Shown piece after piece: positions 27,165 through 60,327 of a stretch of DNA of 64,000 bases. The position numbers and the translations under genes are program-made. This DNA comes from Amia ocellicauda (Eukaryota > Chordata > Actinopteri > Amiiformes > Amiidae), in contig NC_089852.1 of NCBI RefSeq assembly GCF_036373705.1, forward strand, positions 29,810,707 through 29,874,706. The letters run 5' to 3'. Each line of letters begins with the position of its first letter. The stretch's first letter is position 1. The notes below the pieces were generated by a model, which had not been told where the DNA came from, made no database searches, and saw nothing but the letters and a program-made list of their open reading frames with translations.

Positions 27165-27206
<42 letters not shown>
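27165..27206. repeat. (TA)n microsatellite in tagln3 intron 1
   Basis: Twenty-one perfect TA units. Confidence 0.95.
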
Positions 27207-27209
<3 letters not shown>

Positions 27210-27646
27210 TATAATATATATGTGAGGTGTTTCTCTCCAGTCCACAGTCCTGGGCTGGCTGAAAAGGACCACACCCCGATGCTGGCTAATGGTAGATCTA
27301 ATAATACCCTTGGGAGACTGTAGATTGCCTCTGTCCTGCTGCTGTAATAGTATCAATTACTCACGAACATCAGACCGTTTTAGGGCAACATCTGTACTTA
27401 GATTGTGGGGGATCATTTTCTAAAATATGCTGCCCTGTAACTGTCATGTTCCTTCTTCAGACACAGTTTTTAAAAATTCAAAGTGCAAATAAAATGTTTT
27501 GATTGCACAAACATCTATTGTAAGTATGAATGTATTTAACTATCTATTTACAGTGCAGCTAATGTTTTTGTGTCTATAGCCATTTGGAAGTTTGTGAATT
27601 TGCAGTAAGTTGCTCCCTGTAGAGAGGGCGCTGAAACCTCTGTTAG

Positions 27647-29747
<2,101 letters not shown>

Positions 29748-30136
29748 CCAGAGACCTGGCGCAGGCAGACGCATGGCGTTATCTCAGTCTCTGGGACGGG
29801 GGGCTGCAGCAACTGCGCATAAAGAAGCTTGACCTGACAGCCTTGGAAATCAGTTCCTCAAACGACCATCAAGCCTGGCAGGAAGTGCTTCACACAGACA
29901 ACCCCCAAGACTGCATTGTAACCAAATGTTGAAATGTTAAATACAGTGCTATGAGTGAGAAGGGAGTGTGCTGTAGAAAACAATGTGTCACAAAATGACT
30001 GTATAAATATTTATATTTATTTATTAATGTATTTTGGTCATTTTTATCTTTATTTAACTTTATAGTGAGTTTATTCAATATTACCACTGTCACATTGTCA
30101 TGTACTTTTCTGTGTTTAAATGCTATTGTCTGTTGG

Positions 30137-30142
30137 AATAAA
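30137..30142 (+). terminator. Polyadenylation signal AATAAA of tagln3
   Basis: Canonical hexamer about 390 bp after the stop codon, followed by a GT-rich stretch. Confidence 0.65.
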
Positions 30143-31062
30143 ATGTCAAGGCTAATCCATTAACCCGGGTTCAGGATGTCTGTTCCTCCGTTGTACAATT
30201 ATGTTCATTTCGAAATTAAACATTTTCTTTTTTTGAAGCAAACGTAGAAGCTTTTTTGTGAACCTTTGCTGATTTGGAAAGTGTGTTTTAGGAAATAAGA
30301 AATCTCTCTGACTCTGTGACTTAACCCTTAACGGTTCATATCTCTACAACACTGTAACTGTCCTGAAGGCTACACACTGATATGCCAACAGCATGGGAAT
30401 GTAATAAGCTGTTAATCAAAGCACTATCATAACATTTAATCTTCACTTCCTATAGGGAATTATATTCACTGAGTAAACTGAGAATTTTAGACAGCACTCC
30501 AAGACATATATTATTTAGTATTACACTTTTACTGATTCATATACAGGATGTCATTTACTTGGTGTATATATATATATATATATATAATATTTAAATATAT
30601 ACACACACAATAATAGTGACTGAGTGTTCTGTGGCGTAACACCAGCCAATGAAGAATGAGTCACATTAGTGCAGAGCAGGGGACATCGGCATTGACCTGA
30701 GGATACATGTGTGTGTGCGTGAACACTAAAGCTAAGGATTAATAGCGTGTTATTTTTAAAGCTTTTCGTCATATAGTTTTTATGTTTCATATCAATATTC
30801 AGTGACAAAATGAGCTCTGGGGAGACCTGTCAGGATGCATTATGTATGACGAGGGGTTGGGGTCAGGAGGAGCTCATCTGCTGTGAAGGGTGGCTCTGTA
30901 CAATCCAATAGAACCACTCTGACTCTCCGTCCCAGGGGAACCTGTAATTCAATACTGCGATATATAAAGCACTGCCTTCCAAGGACACAAAGGGAATCCA
31001 CTCATGTTTTCTCTGTTGGTTTGGTTCTATTCTGTTTTAGTTTGTGTGTGTTTGTTTTTCAG

Positions 31063-31543
31063 GCCGGGCACTGGGAGTGCGTCCGGCGCAATACACTCCC
31101 CGAGCCTGTAGCCCTCCAGGAGTGAGTGAGTGTGGATGTGCAGCCTCACAGCCCCCGACACTCAGCGTGATTTGTTTCTTGGCAGCTGTATAATTAAACA
31201 ATTCACTTCAAACAAACTGCTGTCCAGTCAAACCCTGAACTCATTTCGGTTATGTGAATGGAGGGCAATGTAATAAACCACTGACAGATGTTTTTTTTTT
31301 TTTTCCCAGAGTTAAAGGGATGGTTGCAAGTGTTTTAAAGTTAGATGGAATAGGTTTATATCTGAATATGACTTATATTGCAGCTAATGTTCAAAAACAG
31401 ATGTTGTAATATTTAATATCCACCCTTCTCCCACCAGACGCAGAAGAGCTGAAGATGAAAGCATGGGGAGGACTCTCTGGGAGGCTTTTATCCTGCAGGG
31501 TGCTGACCAAGCCTGGCTGGAGATGGTGAAATTATAAACGCAG
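31063..31543 (+). ncRNA. Candidate spliced non-coding RNA or upstream UTR exons
   Basis: Segment 31,063-31,121 has a T-rich tract ending in TTTTTCAG before it and a GTGAGTGAG donor after it. Segment 31,438-31,543 has CTTCTCCCACCAG before it and GTAACG after it. Joined, they show no sustained reading frame. They may belong to an RNA gene or to a far 5' UTR of tmprss7. This rests on splice-site shape only. Confidence 0.2.
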
Positions 31544-32267
31544 GTAACGATACAAACTTTCACCTGTACCTATTGTATTTTTGTATGTATAAGTATTAAA
31601 ACTTGTACTCTGACAATGAGACACATAGTGACTGGGTACAAGTTTGTAATTTATTATAATTGTCAATTATTTGATTCGGACTGGACTATAATTTAATTTC
31701 AGATACAAAATAGAAATTGGGAAAAACATATCTTTGAGGCAAAGAGGAATTAACCAGAAAGGTTTTGATCTATCTTCTCTGTATCTCTTCCTCTTAATAC
31801 TGCCCTCATACAGAGAAACTCATTCATTAGGCGAAGACAACAAATCGGGAGAAGCGAACCAAAGCGCTTAGTGAAAAGGTCACAGGGGATTCGGACAGCT
31901 TTCCTTTCCATTAAAGCAATGTTTTTGTTTATGGTGCCAATAAGGTATTATGGCCTGGCTTATCGATGAGGAAAACTGAATGTGACAAGGCTGCATGAAT
32001 TAGCATTTATCAACCGGCACATCTATCACTGTCCGCCCTATTAAACTGTCTCTTGGAGAACTGCCATTCACAGAGATGCTATCACTCACAGGCATCTGGA
32101 CACATTTTTAATTAGGTATTTCAGCATATAGCGTCTTCATGTACTGTATATTAAATAATACATCTCCCATTCAATTACAAAATGTATCTTGATATGCAAC
32201 TCCATCCAAGCCTTACTGATCTGCATTTTAAAATATGTTGAAGCCCTCTCTGCTCTACTATAGTAAT

Positions 32268-32428
32268 TCCTACACCGTTCACCCAGTTTGGATGTAACTA
32301 CCCTCACATTAAAGATGATAGTCTACACTTAAATCACATATTGTTTCCTTTCAAATCCATTGTGGTGTTGTACAGAGCCAAAATTATGACAATTGTGTCA
32401 CTGCCCAAATATTTATGTACCTAACTGT
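32268..32428. mobile_element. Solo inverted-repeat fragment of the 14.3-kb Tc1 family
   Basis: It aligns with the right inverted repeat of the decayed Tc1 at 15,390-15,547. Shared stretches include GTAATTCCTACAC, GTTTGGATGTAA, TCAAATCCAT, GTGTCACTGCCCAAATA and a terminal CTGTATG. No transposase remnant or partner repeat is present. Confidence 0.75.
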
Positions 32429-32885
32429 ATGTATTATTTATTCCAAGGTAAATGCTTAATTTTAATCTGATTAACATAGATTTACCCACAGGCTAAATTG
32501 AATGTGTTTTTTTTTATTGTTTTGTTTGAAACACGATTGTAAACTGATGACTGAAAATTGAATATGACAGCCTAGACATGTGGTTTCTTGTAACTTCTGA
32601 TAGAGATAACTCTATTCAGAAGAGAGACTGGAAACGAATCCCCTGAGAATTACAAACATGACAGGGAGTCCAGGATAAATCTGTCCCATAACTTTACATT
32701 GTGTAAACATTAATCTTTTGGATAGTGTATTATATATCCAATTATACAATTAACAAACAAAAAAAAAGCTTGGTTTATTTCCTAATATAAATGTATTTGT
32801 AATAAAATTGTTAGTCCCAGAGTCAGTACCAGACAGCCTGTTGCTCATGACATGACAGGAAACAGACATAGAGTAGTTTGTATGT

Positions 32886-32888
<3 letters not shown>

Positions 32889-32973
<85 letters not shown>
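32889..32973. repeat. Long (AT)n microsatellite
   Basis: About 42 uninterrupted AT units. Confidence 0.97.
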
Positions 32974-32977
<4 letters not shown>

Positions 32978-34743
32978 TTTTGTGTACCATTATTCTGAAG
33001 AAATGCTGTAAACTTCAGCTTAAAATGACTAGGAGGTTTTTGAGTGCTGTATTCTGAATGTAAAACTGAATGTAAATGGATAGACAGGTAAGGGAGTATT
33101 TGGAAACTGAAGACGTGATAATTACATATACATTTAGGCGGATGTACGACGCATGCAGTTTTTTTTCTCTCTAATGCCAGAAATGGATGATTTAATATGT
33201 TCCCAATTCACTAGAAACAATACGTCAGTTACAAATGCACTTGTCAATTAAATAACCATTAAATTGCATATGTCCGATAAGACAATCCATGCCATAATGG
33301 ACCTGTCCGATAAGACACGCAATGTAGAGCCGGTTAAAGGAACTAATCACGACAATGCAAACAGTCAACTTTAATATGAATGAAAAACATGTTGGCTGTC
33401 TAATGCTTGAAATCTGATGTTTGCACAGAGGACTGAAGGGCAACCACACTGTACTCACAAGTACTGCCAGCACAGGCCCATGTCAGCATGGCTTCTGCAC
33501 CAGTTCGCTCTTTCGGCACTTTTTCTACATTGAGTAAAACATTAATATAATTTAACACAGAGAAGCCACTGTGCACTCGGTTGTACTGAAATAATGCCCA
33601 GTTCTGTTTTTTCATTCATTATGTCACTCAGTTACACGTTTGCTGAAACGGCGCCCCCTTGTGGGGACTGATTTGCTCTTATATCCCACCAGTTCAGAAC
33701 CACAGCATCTCTCCCGCTTGAGTCGAGTGTAAAGTTTGCGGGCGGGTTTTTAAATGCTGTCAGCTTGTTATTGTATACGTATGAATGCTCAAATGTTATA
33801 GCATGGTGCACTGCTGATGATGGTAGTCTTGATGTATTGTCAACGGCTGGCACAGACACGAAAATATACGAGAATTAATTGATTACAGGTGTCACCTTAT
33901 GTTATGGGATTGTATGATAATTTGGGGTCTGTGAGACTCTTCAATAAGGTGCACAAACCATTCTCATTGTGTAATGGGAACAACCACAATTCGGAAAAAA
34001 AACCTATAATAAGGGTACCTATAATAGGTATACAAATACCTGTTGGTAATAATAGCACACGTAGCAAATAACACAACTACAAAATGAAATACAACACAAA
34101 TAAAGTTCACACATATATAATAATACAAAATGAGCACTACATGGGTTTACTGGGTCTGCAGGAACTTTATGGAGTTTGCTGATGAAATCTATGAAATTAA
34201 TTTGTCACTTAATGTGTGTGTGTGTGTGTGTGTGTGTCATGATTATCAACAGCTTTGCCACAACTACGTAGCAGAGAAAGTAGGCAATAGCAAGGAGCTG
34301 GTAGCTGTACAGTAGGGAATTAGGGTAGAAGGTGGTTTTCTCCATGAGATCCGACATTAGTCTCCAAAGCTGTGGTCCAGAACCCGCTGTGTGCATGGAG
34401 AAGCACAGGCAGCTCGGCTGTATTGTACGGACTAAGTGTCTTTATCAAGATATATTATAAAATATAAAATGTAATGTATGCCCTCACGCAGAGTGCCTTG
34501 AGCAAGAGCCTGGATACCGACCTGACCTCTGATGACAGTAATGCTCTCTTCCAGGGCACTATAGGGTTACAGGTACCTCCTGCTTTAGAAACCGATACTC
34601 CACTGACAACAGCTCAGAAAACACCCCGGCAAACGTCGTGCTCGGCCGGTGCGATGGGATTATGTCTGGCTTGTGTACGGCTCCTCTTCCCCCCGCCTAA
34701 AGCGACCTACCGATACCCTGCAGCGAGGCAGCGGCGCCCCAGG

Positions 34744-44119
<9,376 letters not shown>

Positions 44120-44153
44120 GGAGTAAAGGCCTGTTTTATATTGAGCTCAACAA

Positions 44154-44159
44154 AATAAA
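44154..44159 (+). terminator. Polyadenylation signal AATAAA of tmprss7
   Basis: Canonical hexamer only 35 bp after the stop codon, which implies a very short 3' UTR if used. Confidence 0.5.
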
Positions 44160-45917
44160 TATTTCTGAATTTATTACAGAACAAAGTATGGGCTCCATTT
44201 TTACTTATGTATGTTTTATTTACCAAGTTTACTTCACACAATGTACTTTGGAATGTCCAAACAACAAATGTCAGAGGTGTGTAAACTCCCTTTACAGAAG
44301 TTGTTAACATGACATTATGTTACCTGATCATATTGTACACTACGTTTTCACTTATCCTTTGGACATTTCATAAGGACATTGTATATCTAATTGTTACTGA
44401 AGTTACACTTGTTACACTTCTATAAATATTTAATAGTGATTGTGATCAGTCACAGTGTACAATACATGTGTTTTTAGTTTCAAATGAAAATTAGAAATGT
44501 GTTTTTCTAGTGCATGGCTTACACTCATTACAACACATTTACTCAGTTGCCCCGAGGGTTGCAGACATTGTCAGAAACACATTTAATCTCCACAGAATGC
44601 AGTGATCTCCGAATTATACTTCATTTTGTGAGGGAAAACAAAAACATGATTGTTCATTCCTGCTGAACTGTCACCACAAAATTAAAATTATTTAGGTCAC
44701 CATTCTATCACCATTGGTTTTGTGCTCCATAAATAGTGTGCCATAATTGTATTTTTACAGTAATTTTAAAATAATTGCCGTGCTTTCCTTTGAAAGGTTG
44801 TGTAATGTCTGCCAAATGCCTTCTGTGAACATACTAGTTTGTTGAGGTCCTTCAGGCTAACCAATGCAGTGCCGTGTTTTCGGTCACAAATTTTAGATGC
44901 TTTGAGACATGAGGAATGTATTTTAATATAATTACCGTACGGACAATTCCATAGCACACAAAATAAAATGTGAGTGACTGAAGCTAAGTTTCATTCTTAC
45001 AACACACTAACTAACAAGTCTTCCAAGCACTGAAATGTCAGTAAACCCTGAAAGAAATGTCCTCTTTATTGATGGGATGTGTTCGGCTCCCTCTTACAAT
45101 AGACCTGTCTATGCTCTTTAAAGAGGGCTGTGTGCTGATCTGATGGCCAGTTTCCCAGACAAGGAAAAATGTTGATCCCGGACTGAAATGCTCCATCCCT
45201 GCATGCCAGCCCTGTGTCCCTTTGCTGGGATATCCAAGCTGTTTTGCCAAGAGTTGAGAGAGACACTGATAACAGATACTGGGGCACAGTCGGCTCCTCA
45301 AACTGCTTCGGCTGTAAAGACACTTCCAGATATTCATTCTGAAGTGCAAAGTTGTTTCTGTGGGTTTCCTACCTGCGAGCTGAAAACAATTTGAACCCAA
45401 TGAAACAAGACCTTAAGTTACAACTGGGAGTAGCACAGAATAATCCATAACCTGATTCTGTCCATTTTGAATTATTAATGTGTATATACAGCTGTCTACC
45501 AGTTTCAAATCAATTGGATAAAATCAATTCTATGGTCTAAACAGGGATGAGAAAAATATCAGTAGAAGTAATATTCCCTTCAACGTATATGGCACGCATA
45601 AGACAGACTGTATTTATTTATGTACTGTAACAGATTTGCGACAATTTTCCCAAAACACAACTTTCTGTCCCAAACTTGTGTTGCCATGGCAGTGAATCAC
45701 TCCTGATGCCCCCCGCAAGCCCCGGCCGTGCAGGGAGTGTCGCGGTGCATGCTGGGCCCCCTCTGGCTCCTGCTCCGGGGGGTTTAAAGACTGGTCCTCA
45801 CGGCAGGCAACCCAAACAGGTCGGGTTTCCCTGCTGTTCGGCAAGACGCTTCCCGGGAGCCGCTCACGCAACTCTTCTCCGAGGTCCTGTGCGTTTCCTT
45901 GCAGTCGAGCCAAAGGA
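44160..45917. other. Spacer between tmprss7 and matriptase-like gene A
   Basis: 1.76 kb with no recognised gene. The 120-codon minus-strand frame near 45.0-45.4 kb has no splice context or known domain. From about 45,700 the sequence becomes GC-rich with a TTTAAAG near 45,783, and this probably contains the promoter and 5' UTR of the next gene. Confidence 0.45.
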
Positions 45918-55398
<9,481 letters not shown>

Positions 55399-56812
55399 GA
55401 GAGGGGCAGCACCACCATTGAAGGAAATCAAACCCATGTTTTAAGGATTCAGTTTAGTTTTGTTTTGTTTTTTCTGGTCATCCCCCTTCCACCCCATGCT
55501 GACAGCCATTACAGTGTGACATTCTGCTGATCAGAAACAACTCCTACACAGACGTTCCTCACTGTGCCGCCAGCTCTCCCAGGGGAGGACACCACTGACC
55601 TGCTCCTCATTCAGACCCCAAGAGCTCTGGGTGAAGAATGGAAATAAGCCCCCTGGCTCTCCTTTAACAATGGGCTACTTTAACCCAGAGGGAGTGTTGG
55701 TAGGGGGTAACCCATGGATGAACCCATGAGGTTTGTATCAGCGACTTCATGTATGAGGATTAAGATTAATTGGATCTTGGACAGTGTGAAAGTTTTTTCT
55801 ATCTGGAAAACGCCGCTGGCTGCTGAAGACCAGGGTTGCCTGTGAACTTTGCATTTCACCTCCCTCTCTGAAATGTTTCCTACCCAGTGTCTACCACCAC
55901 ATTGTTTTGTCTGTCTAGTAGGCACTCTGGAATTATATTACACTGTTAATTCATAGTTATGTAGCACTTTGCTTTATAGAAACAGTTTTGCCCTGTTCTA
56001 TAATGTTATAATCTGGGCCTACAGGTAAAGGCTCTCTATCTACTCCAATGAGTAACACCTTGAAATATGATGCCATTGCATTCCTCGTGCTTCCCAAGGA
56101 CCATTGTGGGCCTGTACTACAGTTCCTGCTTGGTCACATCGATATGGATCTCACTGGAAAGTAGAAAACCCAATTTACATGCCATATACTCTGGCCACAG
56201 AATGAGGATTATTTACTGCCTATAAATACTGAATTTATAGGATGAATCTTATATACTAGTAATACTTATTTTTACATAATTATCAAAGGTTTTATTAATT
56301 TTCTGACTGTAGAGGTGCAGTATGTATTCTTTCTCATTCTCCACGTCTGAAAGTAGATTTTTCTTCAGGTTTTGAAATGGTGCTGCATTCTCTTATGGTT
56401 TATATTGATGTACCCTTTCTAACAGAAATTAATCTGACTATTAATTAGGCAGGAAGTATAATTTGCATTTAATAACTCTGGTAATGTTTATTAAAACCTC
56501 AAAGCGTGCAGCGGGGCTGGGAAATGCCGGCTCTACGCCCACAGCGCCAGCACGGCTATTTCACTGACCGACTGCAGGAGAGGTCCTGGCAGTTTCACCC
56601 CAGTCTCTCAAAGTCTTCATTCACAAAGACTGTGGACAGTCCAGCCTTGATGGCTTGGCTCAGTTATCACCTGGAAACATACCTCCACAGAAAAATAAAT
56701 GCTTTTCTGCAATTCATCTCTTTTCTGTCTTTCTTTATTTACTTACTTATTCGTTTATTCTCAAACTGCCCTGAATTTACTGTTTAATACATTTTTTTTT
56801 TTTACCTATACA
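55399..56812. other. 3' UTR of gene A and spacer
   Basis: No exon or recognisable repeat is seen. A poly-T run (56,792-56,803) immediately precedes the Tc1 insertion. Several AATAAA hexamers occur late (for example near 56,694), so the length of the 3' UTR is uncertain. Confidence 0.45.
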
Positions 56813-56814
56813 TA

Positions 56815-57017
56815 CAGTGAGGGAAAAAAGTATTTGATCCCCTGCTGATTTTGTATGTTTGCCCACTGACAAAGAAATTATCAGTCTATAATTTTAATGG
56901 TAGGTGTATTTTAACAGTGAGAGACAGAATAACAACAAAAAAATCCAGAAAAATGCATTCCAAAAAAGTTATAAATTGATTTGCATATTAATGAGGGAAA
57001 TAAATATTTGATCCCCT
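56815..57017 (+). repeat. Left terminal inverted repeat of the Tc1 element
   Basis: Pairs with 58,199-58,402. Direct-repeat motifs lie at the outer end and near 57,003-57,016. Confidence 0.9.
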
Positions 57018-57042
57018 ATCAATCAGCAAGATTTCTGGCTCC

Positions 57043-57139
57043 CAGGTGTCTTTTATACAGGTAACAAGCTGAGATTAAGAGCACTCTCTTAAAGGGAGAG
57101 CTCCTAATCTCAGCTCGTTACCTGTATAAAAGACACCTG
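57043..57139. other. Long internal hairpin with TATA motif inside the Tc1 element
   Basis: An inverted repeat with arms of about 45 bp: CAGGTGTCTTTTATACAGG on the left and CCTGTATAAAAGACACCTG on the right, interrupted by a few mismatches and a short loop. The right arm places TATAAAAG at 57,124-57,131, about 50 bp before the transposase ATG, and so probably holds the transposase promoter. Confidence 0.8.
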
Positions 57140-57181
57140 TCCACAGAAGCAATCAATCAATCAGATTCCAAACTCTCCACC

Positions 57182-58195
57182 ATGGCCAAGACCAAAGAGC
57201 TGTCCAAGGATGTCAGGGACAAGATTGTAGACCTACACAAGGCTGGAATGGGCTACAAGACCATCGCCAAGCAGCTTGGTGAGAAGGTGACAACAGTTGG
57301 TGGGATTATTCGTAAATGGAAGAAACACAAAATAACTGTCAGTCTCCCTCGGTCTGGGGCTCCATGCAAGATCTCACCTCGTGAAGTTTCAATGATCATG
57401 AGAACGGTGAGGAATCAGCCCAGAACTACACGGGAGGATCTTGTTAATGATCTCAAGGCAGCTGGGACCATAGTCACCAAGAAAACAATTGGTAACACAC
57501 TACGCCGTGAAGGACTGAAATCCTGCAGCGCCCGCAGGGTCCCCCTGCTCAAGAAAGCACATGTACAGGCCCGTCTGAAGTTTGCCAATGAACATCTGAA
57601 TGATTCAGGGGAGAACTGGGTGAAAGTGTTGTGGTCAGATGAGACCAAAATCGAGCTCTTTGGCATCAACTCAACTCGCCGTGTTTGGAGGATGAGGAAT
57701 GACCCCAAGAACACCATCCCCACCGTCAAACATGGAGGTGGAAACATTATGCTTTGGGGGTGTTTTCCTGCTAAGGGGACAGGACAACTGCACCACATCA
57801 AAGGGACGATGGACGTGGTCATGTACCGTCAAATCTTGGGTGAGAACCTCCTTCCCTCAGCCAGGGCATTGAAAATGGGTCGTGGATGGGTATTCCAGCA
57901 TGACAATGACCCAAAACACACAGCCAAGGCAACAAAGGAGTTGCTCAAGAAGAACCACATTAAGGTCCTGGAGTGGCCTAGCCAGTCTCCAGACCTTAAT
58001 CCCAAAGAAAATCTGTGGAGGGAGCTGAAGGTTCGAGTTGCCAAATGTCAGCCTCGAAACCTTAATGACTTGGAGAGGATCTGCAAAGAGGAGTGGGACA
58101 AAATCCCTCCTGAGATGTGTGCAAACCTGGTGGCCAACTACAAGAAACGTCTGACCTCTGTGATTGCCAACAAGGGTTTTGCCACCAAGTACTAA
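57182..58195 (+). CDS. Tc1 transposase (intact DD34E)
   Basis: A single 337-codon frame without stop or shift, starting in a strong CACCATGG context. The N-terminal half (about 1-125) has the paired helix-turn-helix DNA-binding region of Tc1 transposases ([29 protein letters not shown]). The catalytic half has Asp153 in WSDETK, Asp241 in QHDNDPKHT and Glu276 in [11 protein letters not shown]. The 35-residue spacing is the DD34E signature, and the first position equals that of Sleeping Beauty. The C-terminus NKGFATKY is typical. The enzyme cuts and rejoins DNA at TA sites. Intactness suggests recent arrival; activity cannot be judged here. Confidence 0.97.
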   Translation: MAKTKELSKDVRDKIVDLHKAGMGYKTIAKQLGEKVTTVGGIIRKWKKHKITVSLPRSGAPCKISPREVSMIMRTVRNQPRTTREDLVNDLKAAGTIVTKKTIGNTLRREGLKSCSARRVPLLKKAHVQARLKFANEHLNDSGENWVKVLWSDETKIELFGINSTRRVWRMRNDPKNTIPTVKHGGGNIMLWGCFPAKGTGQLHHIKGTMDVVMYRQILGENLLPSARALKMGRGWVFQHDNDPKHTAKATKELLKKNHIKVLEWPSQSPDLNPKENLWRELKVRVAKCQPRNLNDLERICKEEWDKIPPEMCANLVANYKKRLTSVIANKGFATKY

Positions 58196-58424
58196 GTCGA
58201 AGGGGTCAAATACTTATTTCCCTCATTAACATGCAAATCAATTTATAAGTTTTTTTAAATGTGTTTTTCTGGATTTTTTTGTTGTTATTCTGTCTCTCAG
58301 TGTTAAAATACACCTACCATTAAAATGATAGACTGATCATTTCTTTGTCAGTGGGCAAACGTACAAAATCAGCAGGGGATCAAATACTTTTTTCCCTCAC
58401 TGTACATAAATACATGTGATTTTC

Positions 58425-58517
58425 CCAGAAGGAGTGAGGCAGGGAGAGAGAAACAGAGAAAAGAAGGCGAGGGGAGGGAAGGGGAGGGGAGAGGAGATAA
58501 GAGGATGGGAGGGGTGT
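58425..58517 (+). promoter_or_regulatory. Polypurine tract upstream of gene B
   Basis: An almost pure G/A run on the + strand begins about 20 bp after the Tc1 end and stops about 95 bp before gene B's ATG. Such tracts can form triplex or nucleosome-free DNA in promoters. The role here is inference. Confidence 0.4.
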
Positions 58518-58612
58518 TATATTGCTGACCTGCCTCGTTCAGACTCCGAGCGCTCTGGGCTGTGTGAACTGCACTCCTCACAGTGCCCCGCACAAGGTAC
58601 TTCTGCCGCGTA

Positions 58613-59332
58613 ATGGGAGACCAGCCGAAATCGGGCGGTGCGCACGGGCGGACAGCGCTCACACACACGGGGGAGGCAACACTGCAGGTGAGCTACTTGA
58701 GACTATTTTAAGCAAGTTCACAGTAATCATTCCTTCATTTATTGATATAAAGCAGCTACAAGTCAATTATGAAAAAATACGGAGATAGAACATTGAACTA
58801 TAAAAATACATGTATACCATTTGGGGGTCCTGTGAGAGTGAGCAGGGGACAATAGTGAGTTAGTGATCAGACAGTCTCTCTGTGAGTGAGTGAGTGAGTG
58901 AGTGAGTGATCAGACTGGTCTCTCTGGGAGTGAGAGTGTTCGGGCAGTGTCTCTGACTGACCCTGCCAGACTGTTGTGTTCCCACAGGACCCCGCTGTGC
59001 CTAGAACCCCACTCTGGCCGGCAGTTCTGCAGGTGTTGGCCTGGGACCCTCCCACTGCTGAGAAGAGTCTGGGCCTGGGGATGACTGCCGCACCCCCCTC
59101 CGACCCACGAGCCACAGCTTCACACCCAGGGCCTGAGCGCAATTTCCCTGCCCTGTGGGTTAGCCTGACTGCCTGTCTCGCTGTGCTGGTGCTTGGAGGC
59201 AGTGCTGCCATCACCTGGTACCTCCTGAGTAAGTTCATTTACCTGTAGTTATACTTTCCCTCCCATTACAACACACACTTCCTGTGATACACTGGTGGCA
59301 AAGGTTGTGACTTACAAGGAAGACACAAAGAA

Positions 59333-59397
<65 letters not shown>

Positions 59398-60293
59398 TTT
59401 ATTTGTCAGCAGATGATGGTGGCTTACACAGTTTTTAAAGCATTACAAAAGTACAGTAATACAATAGGTATTCAGTTTCTACTTCATTGAATTGGGTGTG
59501 TTCAGTATGTTTCTCTCTCCCTCGTGTAGCTGAACTCCCAGCAGAGCAGATGTATTTTGGCGGCTCACTGCGCTTCATCAATGCTGCCTATAGTTTAGCA
59601 CTGGCTGATAGGTCGTCCAGCAACTTCCAGCTCTTGGCAAGAGCACTTCAACAGCTAGTAAGTGTCTGATATCAAAAGTCAGTGTCTGCTCCAGTTCCAG
59701 AAGGCCATGTATATCAGGTGTGGTTTATATAATAAGTGGTAAACACAGACATATTTTGTAGATAGTTTTTTGTTTCTTAATACAATTGTGACTCCTAAAT
59801 ATTTTGTGTATTTCAGAAAAATGTTTAAAAGTAAGGTTTGGATTTTTCCCCCCATGAGAAAATGTATTGTTCAGTTTTGTCTTTCTGTTTTTGTCTTCTA
59901 GATAGGCAATGCCCTCCTCCAGCCTGAGCAGCAGTGGCACTGTATCTGTGTGAATGTGACAGCCTTCAGGTGAGCTCCATAGCTGATATTAACAGTGAAA
60001 TGTCACCTGTGGTTTGACAGTTCAGTCACACTTCCAGGTGGAGAAGATAATGAGAGCCAATATCCTGTTCTCTCCCTCTCCAGTGAGGGCAGTGTCATTG
60101 CCCATTTCCTCCTCTCTCTGGAGGTCAACAGCCGAGTGGACCAGACCTTACATGGGTCGGATTTTGCACAGCAACTGACCAATCACATCAGTAAGACTCT
60201 GCTGTCACATGGCAACCATTCTACTTCTCATGAACACTACCAGTTGGATACAGCATCAGTTTCTATTTATGGTCAATTTATTATTATTATTAT

Positions 60294-60327
<34 letters not shown>

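Larger units (their letters stand above)
30160..34440. other. Intergenic spacer between tagln3 and tmprss7
   Basis: Mostly AT-rich sequence with a short (TA)n near 30,565-30,585, a Tc1 inverted-repeat fragment at 32,268-32,428, a long (AT)n at 32,889-32,973 and a (GT)n at 34,215-34,238. Two exon-like segments at 31,063-31,121 and 31,438-31,543 have good splice sites but no shared coding frame. No protein gene is recognised. Confidence 0.5.
56815..58402 (+). mobile_element. Apparently complete Tc1 transposon
   Basis: The 1,588-bp element is flanked by the TA target duplication (56,813-56,814 and 58,403-58,404). It starts CAGTGAGGGAAAAAAG and ends with the inverse, CTTTTTTCCCTCACTG. The inverted repeats run about 200 bp with roughly fifteen differences. 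Each has an outer GTATTTGATCCCC and an inner TATTTGA(T/C)CCC motif, the usual paired transposase-binding layout of the IR/DR group. It encloses one uninterrupted transposase frame. This sequence type is very common in fish genomes, and horizontal spread has been reported for this group. Confidence 0.97.
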
